NCBI RefSeq assembly: GCF_963576545.1
Contig: NC_083637.1
Span: 18,563,007-18,627,006, forward strand
DNA from: Limanda limanda
Taxonomy: Eukaryota; Chordata; Actinopteri; Pleuronectiformes; Pleuronectidae
DNA length: 64,000 nucleotides
Direction of reading: 5' to 3'
The notes under the pieces are model-generated. The model saw only the letters and a list, made by a program, of their open reading frames with translations. It did no database searches and was not told the origin of the DNA. Position numbers and translations under genes: made by a program. Shown here in pieces: positions 58,374 to 64,000 of this stretch. Each line of letters opens with the position of its first letter. The first letter of the stretch is position 1.

Positions 58374-59041
58374 CAGTGATTCTCAAACTGTGAGGCATAA
58401 CAGGTGGGGCGCGCGACCGGGAGGAGGAAATGTGATGCTGAACTAATATTATAGGCGAACTAATGTTTTGACGTCTGCATCTCTTTAACGGCGGAGCAGT
58501 AAACAAATCGCTCTTTCGCCGTTCGCTTGGATTCACAGTCAATGTGGTAGGACATGAGGAGAGACCAGTGTGTATTTTATGTCTGAAAAGTGAAAACTCT
58601 ATGAGACCAAACAAATTAAGAAGACACTTAGAAACATTTCACCCCAGTCACATGCATGTGTTCTTTTTGGTTTAGCTTTATCATCTTTGTAACAAAGTGA
58701 TTTTAATTGAATTAATTTTTTCTCTATTATTGAAAAAGTACAGACTGATGGAGGAATGTAGTGATAAATGTCACCAAAAGTACTTTTGGTGACATTTAAG
58801 CAAAGTTATGGCACTATTTTGTGAAATAATAATTTAATAATAATAAATAATAATTGTTTGAAAAAGGATTTTTCAAACAACTTTTTGTCATAAATTCATG
58901 AAAGTAATGTGGATTTAATGTTCATGTGTATGTTATGTAAATACACATGTTAAACTTCGCCCATTTTGTTGGGGCGTGAGGGGAATGAAAAATATTTTAG
59001 ACCCAAAGTGGGGCATGACAGAAAAAGTTTGAGAACCACTG
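58374..59041. mobile_element. Internally deleted hAT element (668 bp) with 8-bp target duplication
   Basis: The ends CAGTGATTCTCAAACT and (reverse complement) CAGTGGTTCTCAAACT are 16-bp inverted repeats with one mismatch, of the hAT-Charlie type. Identical CATTATAT flanks (58366-58373, 59042-59049) are the 8-bp target duplication. It retains a BED-type zinc-finger coding segment (58559-58660) and a perfect 34-bp palindrome (58765-58798). The catalytic transposase domain is missing, so it is non-autonomous. The identical flanks suggest a fairly young insertion. Confidence 0.9.
58559..58660 (+). pseudogene. Remnant of hAT transposase BED-type zinc finger
   Basis: The plus-strand frame reads ERPVCILCLKSENSMRPNKL, then RRHLETFHPSHMHV. 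The C-x2-C ... H-x4-H spacing and the SMRPNKLRRHLETFHP pattern are those of the N-terminal finger of hAT transposases and the domesticated ZBED/SCAND3-like proteins. Only this segment is left within a deleted element. Confidence 0.8.
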
Positions 59042-59050
59042 CATTATATA

Positions 59051-59092
59051 TACGTGTCTGTGTGTGTGTGTGCGTGTGTGTGTGCGTGCGTG
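59051..59092. repeat. (GT)n microsatellite
   Basis: GT/GC repeat beginning directly beside the 3' target duplication of the hAT element at 58374-59041. Confidence 0.9.
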
Positions 59093-59568
59093 TGATTATA
59101 CATCACTTCTCAAAACTAAGTTACAAAAGTGATCGACAAATAAAAGAAACTCACAGGTGAAACACAAAAAAACATTTAAAGGAGACATATTATGCCCATT
59201 TTACCACAAGTTGATATGGTTCCTTGGGGTCTTAATGAAATGTCTGTAACATTTTTTGGTCAAAATACCACAAGGATCATTTAAAACAGCAGCCTTTTTA
59301 CCCTGTCTAAAACAGTCCTCCTCAGGTTGACCTGTTTTGAGTGCCCCGCCCCGAAAAAAAACACATTCAGTTTGTTCTATTGTCACATAATCCTCTCAGT
59401 GTAGGAATGTAATCCCATTACTCATCTGAGATCATTTGTTGTCATTCAGTTGCCTTCCATTACAAACCATTGCATTTTCTATTCTTGTTTGAAGCTTTGA
59501 AGTAATTTAACAAACAAAATCGTTTGTCCCTTAGGTTTAAACAAGCGCAAAACTGCTGAGGTAGCAGT

Positions 59569-60245
59569 TAGGGATGGGCATTCGATTAAATTGTCTTAAT
59601 CGATCATCAGGAGAGTTAATGACGAATTTTCGATTAATCATTAATATTTTTATATTAAAATTCACTATTTATAGGCTGTTAAAATGCAGTGAAAATAGAA
59701 AAAACACAGCGTGTTTCCTCATTGAGATCTTTATTACAAGATGAACAACCCTTGTGGCAATTAAACGGGATCCGTTCAATGGTTACACTTGAAAATATGC
59801 GCTGCTGTACACTTCAGCCCCGTCGAGAGAGCAGCTAGCCGCTGAGAGCTAGCTCGATCTGACGGTTCTCGACCTCTCAGTCCGGTGGTTGTCACGTCCT
59901 CACTCCCAGAACCCCTCCACCAGACCCGGACTGAGAGGTCCAGAACTGTCAAATCCATCTAGCTCTCAGCGGCTAGCTGCTGGTCTTTCAGCGGGGCTAG
60001 TAGAGTATAGCTCCGGGCTGCTTCCTACAGCTGCTAAAATCCTCACTGTGCTGCGTTCAGGCAACTCGGATATCCCGACCTCCTACTTGAAGAAGAGCAG
60101 TGGACTCCTCATGCGCTCATGAAGACGTATAGCTTCGCAGTGTTGGCAGTGAACGCAACATAATTTCGTCGATGACAAAATAATTTCATCGACGAAATTC
60201 TTAATGATCAATTAATCGATCGTCGATTAATTATGCCCATCCCTA
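59569..60245. mobile_element. hAT-type non-autonomous element (677 bp) with an internal long inverted repeat
   Basis: The ends TAGGGATGGGCA and TGCCCATCCCTA are perfect 12-bp inverted repeats. The identical 8-bp flanks GTAGCAGT (59561-59568, 60246-60253) are the target duplication. Subterminal ATTAATCGAT-type motifs repeat at both ends. The centre (about 59816-59999) folds back on itself. No transposase remains; the open frames at 59776-60122 are the two arms of the fold-back and are not genes. Confidence 0.9.
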
Positions 60246-61908
60246 GTAGCAGTTTTCCATTAGTACTCTTATATAAATGAACTTTAAATAAAAAAATACT
60301 ACAAGTATGGATATACAGTAGCGTCTTAATGTCCTCTTTGCAGTACATTCTTTGCACTATAGTGATATTTATTTCTTGCTTGTATTTGATTCTTGGAGGA
60401 AACTGTTGCTTCCAAATGCTCTCTTCTCACTGGCAGCGTTAATACAGTGTCTGCACATGCATTTTGCATGTTGCCAAAGACAAGCTTGTCAAATGTACAA
60501 ATACGCTGGAAACAACAATACAATAGTTTTCAAAGACCATGTTCGTTTCCTCACTGTCAGTGTTCAGCCTTGTGCGCCGTGACAGCCAGCCACAGGCTCG
60601 CTAATGATGCCAGTTTGTAGTCAGTAAAACAGACTGACAGGCTGTACACACGCACACACACACTCTTTGCATAACCCTGAACTTCACATGTGCGTACAGC
60701 AATCCCCCCCCAGCAGACACACAGGGCATAATTTAAAGAGGTTTCGTGGTGAGGCCCAAGGTGTTTCTTGTCTGCAAGAATACACTGTTCAGCTGTCAAA
60801 CCAAAGGACCATCAGTCTTTCATTTAGCCGATACGCAACACCACATACTGTGGCTGACAGAACTCAACACAGACGAAAATATGCAAATACTCACAAAACA
60901 ACCAAATATACACAAACATGCTGCGAGCTGCTCAACTGAGATGCTTTGCAGCACAAAACAGGGGATGATGTAAGAGATGCAGATGATGAAATGTAAGCAG
61001 CACAAGTAGACAGAGATAAATGTAATGTGATATATGAAGTTATAATATCAGGATTGAGCTGACACCGTTGGTTTATACACGACAGAAGATTCATATAAAT
61101 TTTTCCTCCAATCAAAAGTCTGAGCGACACAAATGCGTGAATGTTTCAGGAGCAAACCTTCGCCTTCTGTCGTTTATTTTGTTATTTTGGGACACCACCT
61201 AAACCCTGCAAAAGTTAAATGAGTGTTTAGTCTCTGTACTCCTGACCTTATTCACGGTGTAAACAGTTTGCACTGACAGCGATGGATGGTGGTAGAGACA
61301 CAGACCTATACCATGTAACTTTAAAAAAAAGTGCGACTAAGGATGTGAGTTTTAAATTGTTGAGGCTTTATAACTGTAGATACTGTAACTGCTTCAATTA
61401 GATTGGTTCATGTTCATGACAGCTTCATCTAGTTTATCTTACAGCTTTCAAACAATTATTTAGGCAACTGGTTTTAATTTGAGTCTATATCTTCACAACG
61501 ATATGTTTCTGCAAACTTTCTCTGCTCTTACACGTCACTTCTTGTCTCTGCCTCCTGCACCCGGTTGCTCCACCTTTCGATTCAATAATGCAGAGGATTT
61601 GTTGCTGTTGTGAACGTGTCTGTGCAGAAAACCTCTCGCTGTGTTGTGCATGTGTTAAAGGCAAAGTCTTGGTAAAGTCCGAAGAATTGGTTCCGGTCTC
61701 TACCCAGACTTTTTCCCAGGCCGTGTCTGAAATCAGCTTTTGTTTCTTTGCCGCCTCTTGTCTCTCAGTGGATTGTGGATTAATCTAATCCAGAAATCTG
61801 ATTCTTCCTAGAACAATCTCAGATAACATTCTTACTGGCAAGACATACATTTAAAAAAAATGAGTTTTTCTTTTAACAGCAGGGAAAGAGATCGAGCAGC
61901 AAAATCTA

Positions 61909-61925
61909 CCTAACCCTAACCCTAA
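61909..61925. repeat. Short interstitial telomere-like motif (CCTAAC)n
   Basis: ACCTAACCCTAACCCTAAC: about three vertebrate telomere units in an intron. Too short to imply a fusion point. Confidence 0.7.
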
Positions 61926-62769
61926 CAGATATTTCGGGCAGCAGAGGAAACTGTGTTTTAATGTTTGATTTCACAGATACAGGGTGTTGAATAAGACTTT
62001 TCACTTAAACATCTCCTTTATTGATACATTGTATCTTTAGTCTTGTTTTTGCAGGGATAAGGAGATTATCAAACACTATTTTCCTCGCAGTTGTCATTAA
62101 CTAAATTAATACTGGTGCCATAAGGCAGATCCTCGTAGCACAAACAAATATTCACGTATCAACATGTTTTTCAGCCAGGAATCACTAAACTGAAATAAAC
62201 ACAGCAAACAGCAGCAGCAGACTTATTGATGGTTTTATTAAGCCCCCCAAAAATTGTGTATGAATCAATTCTTTACTAAATTAATTCCCTGCGGCCCGCA
62301 GTAAATGATGAATGATCCAGTGTGCAGAATACATATTTATAGCATCGACTGTTTGTAGTAAAACATTACTGACCATTCATCAGCCAGCCTCAGGCACATC
62401 CGGCTTAAGAACTTTTTGAGCAATTATCAATACTCAACATCTGATACAATGATTGTAAAGTAAGTGAGTAAAGTGTGACGTTGTCTCTATGGATAAGAAT
62501 CACTTTTATGTTTTAAAAGAAGATGTTTGTTTGATCTTATTTCATTAACTAGTAAAGCTCTTTTGTACAGTGTAGTGAAAGAAAGATATTAACACCCTAA
62601 GTTATGCAAAAATATTCAGTTTGTATACAAGCTCGATGCTAGTCTTTTAACCATGATGAAGTAAACTGATATTAATGTACAGATAATTAAATTTTGTCAA
62701 TAAACACACTGGCACTATCACCTAAACACAACCCCAGCAAACCAAGCGGTGCACAGTTCTCCATATCAG

Positions 62770-63096
62770 GTAGTGGCAGAAACTTGGACTATGGGCAGAA
62801 AAGGTCTCTGGTTCGTCTCTGGTTCGACTCCACGGAGAAACAACAAAAAGACGAACCTGGATTGATCTGTTCAAAAATCCAAGAGGATTCTCCCTACCCT
62901 GTCTAGTGCCCCTGAGCAAGGCACCTTACTCCCCCAACATCTGCTCCCCGGGCACCGTACATGGCTGCCCACTGCTCTGTGTGTCCTGCACCAGATGGGT
63001 TAAAAGCAGAGGTTACATTTCCCTCCTTGCATGAGTGTGCTTGTGCATGTCTGTGCATGTGTTTGGGACAAATAAATGTATCTTAATCTTAATCTT
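62770..63096 (+). mobile_element. tRNA-derived SINE with (TCTTAA)n tail
   Basis: The head has an A-box-like TAGTGGCAGAAACTTGG and a B-box GGTTCGACTCC (62821-62831), the internal RNA polymerase III promoter. The body has AGGATTCTCCCTACCCTGTC, CCCCTGAGCAAGGCACCTTA and TGGCTGCCCACTGCTC, all typical of fish SINEs. It ends ATAAATGTATCTTAATCTTA. An 11-bp duplication TCTCTGGTTCG sits at the B-box. The 70-codon frame over it is a shadow. The exact 5' end was not fixed. Confidence 0.78.
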
Positions 63097-63267
63097 CCTC
63101 CTGACACTGACAGAGCCCAGAGAGTTAATCTTCTTCTGTCCGCCTGTCAATCAGTGTGTCACTGGCCGTGGATTGGAGGGCCCTCATCTCTCTCTATCAG
63201 AAAATACAACGTCCTGTCAGGGGAAATTAACTCAGCTAAAGTGGCTGATGAGACTCTCTCTCTCTCT

Positions 63268-63311
63268 CACACACACACTCATACACTCACACACGCACAC
63301 ACACGCACACT
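63268..63311. repeat. (CA)n microsatellite with a CT run
   Basis: CTCTCTCTCTCTC followed by imperfect CA units with CTCA and CGCA interruptions. The open frames over it are His-Thr or Ser-Leu repeats and are not genes. Confidence 0.9.
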
Positions 63312-64000
63312 CACATTCACTTTAGGAACATTCTCAGTGTCACCTTCATACTTAAGTTTCCTCCTTCCTCGATGAAACTAACTGACTAATTAACTGGGTG
63401 ACAAATGGGTTCACGTCAGCTCAATGAATAAGTAACAGCAGTTACCTGAGCACGTTGACATGTGTCAGTGGTGAAGACAGACGTCTGCATTGCAGCAATT
63501 TGGTTTTACGTCCAGGTTTTTCAGTGTAGAACAAACAATGCAAAATGAAAAAAAAAACAAGCAGCGTTTTAGCAAGCGGGTGAATTGAAACATTTGAACT
63601 GCTTCTCTTTCACTCAGTCGCTCTCATTCTCATTTCCTTTATCTCCCGTGCTTTCGTTCTCATGCATTCTTGCTCTCGCTTAATTGCTTCATCATTTCTT
63701 GGTGTGCAGTGCTGGGAGAGGCATTCACACGATTACGTGACTCATCCACATCGAGTTCTGAGGAGGGTTCTGACAGTTCTGCTGGAGGAATTAAAAAACA
63801 GCAATAAATACTAATGGCCCAAATCTTAATTATGATTATACATTCTATGTGTAGTAAGGGAATGGGACGGGGGCCACTAAAGGCTTTTTAAATCGATCAG
63901 TGAAAGCTGTCAATAGCCAGATGCACCACCAGTCAGCTGATAGTTACAACACTGGAACTGCTTTGGAGGCAATGAGTGAACTAATAATAAATACAGAGCA

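Larger units (their letters stand above)
57371..64000 (-). other. usp43: usp43 upstream intron (at least 6.6 kb, continues past the window)
   Basis: I looked on the minus strand for the expected upstream usp43 segments (the EYTPQ..., GNSQHDA..LLWLLDRVHEDL and NHGNTCFMN blocks) and found none. The stretch holds a purine-rich tract (57935-58320), two hAT-type elements, a (GT)n at 59051-59092, a short telomere-like motif at 61909-61925, a tRNA-type SINE near 62770-63096 and a (CA)n at about 63268-63311. It is read as intron. Confidence 0.6.

Noticed and set aside
58354..58614. 86-codon minus-strand frame as a gene
   Set aside because: It lies across the hAT edge; the meaningful frame there is the plus-strand BED-finger remnant.
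61909..61925. Telomere-like repeat as a chromosome-fusion scar
   Set aside because: Only about three units; such short runs are common in fish introns.
62694..62906. 70-codon frame
   Set aside because: It overlaps the tRNA-type SINE.
1..64000. CRISPR arrays, operons, riboswitches, phage or plasmid features
   Set aside because: The window is animal DNA; regular direct repeats here are microsatellites or transposon units.

Overview
The window is vertebrate genomic DNA, almost certainly from a ray-finned (probably percomorph) teleost. The evidence is two intron-containing vertebrate genes with GT-AG introns, about 5% coding content, dense microsatellites, and fish-type transposon debris: LINE-1/Tx1 and L2-like LINEs, hAT and Tc1 fragments, tRNA-derived SINEs, and a probable solo LTR. 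No bacterial or viral gene was recognised. Family and species assignments rest on remembered sequence patterns, because no search could be run.

Layout. (1) 1-1087: upstream DNA with a 118-bp (GA)n tract about 230 bp before the first start codon. (2) 1088-3089, plus strand: a complete two-exon melanin-concentrating hormone receptor 1 gene (mchr1; 359 residues after splicing). (3) 3090-16022: 12.9 kb of intergenic DNA holding a 5'-truncated LINE with a perfect 19-bp target-site duplication and a small inverted-repeat element. (4) 16023-57370, minus strand: thirteen consecutive 3' exons of usp43 (ubiquitin-specific protease 43), 936 full codons down to the stop, with every exon phase matching. 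Introns range from 135 bp to 10.5 kb and carry most of the repeats. (5) 57371-64000: the intron (or 5' region) upstream of the first visible usp43 exon. It holds two hAT-type elements with 8-bp target duplications and a tRNA-type SINE. The usp43 exons that encode the N-terminus and the catalytic cysteine were not found and should lie beyond base 64000.

The two genes converge tail to tail and have unrelated jobs. mchr1 is a plasma-membrane neuropeptide receptor for a hormone that in fish controls skin paling and feeding. usp43 is a cysteine deubiquitinase. I see no operon-like or functional coupling.

The most interesting non-coding observations are: a (GT)n tract pressed against a usp43 3' splice site, resembling the CFTR exon 9 arrangement; an in-frame ATG inside the mchr1 intron that could give a receptor lacking all N-glycosylation sequons; a non-autonomous hAT element that keeps a BED-type zinc finger and a perfect 34-bp palindrome; a second hAT element built around a long internal inverted repeat; and a 16-bp perfect-arm hairpin in a usp43 intron. 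I did not find convincing evidence of a new biological system.
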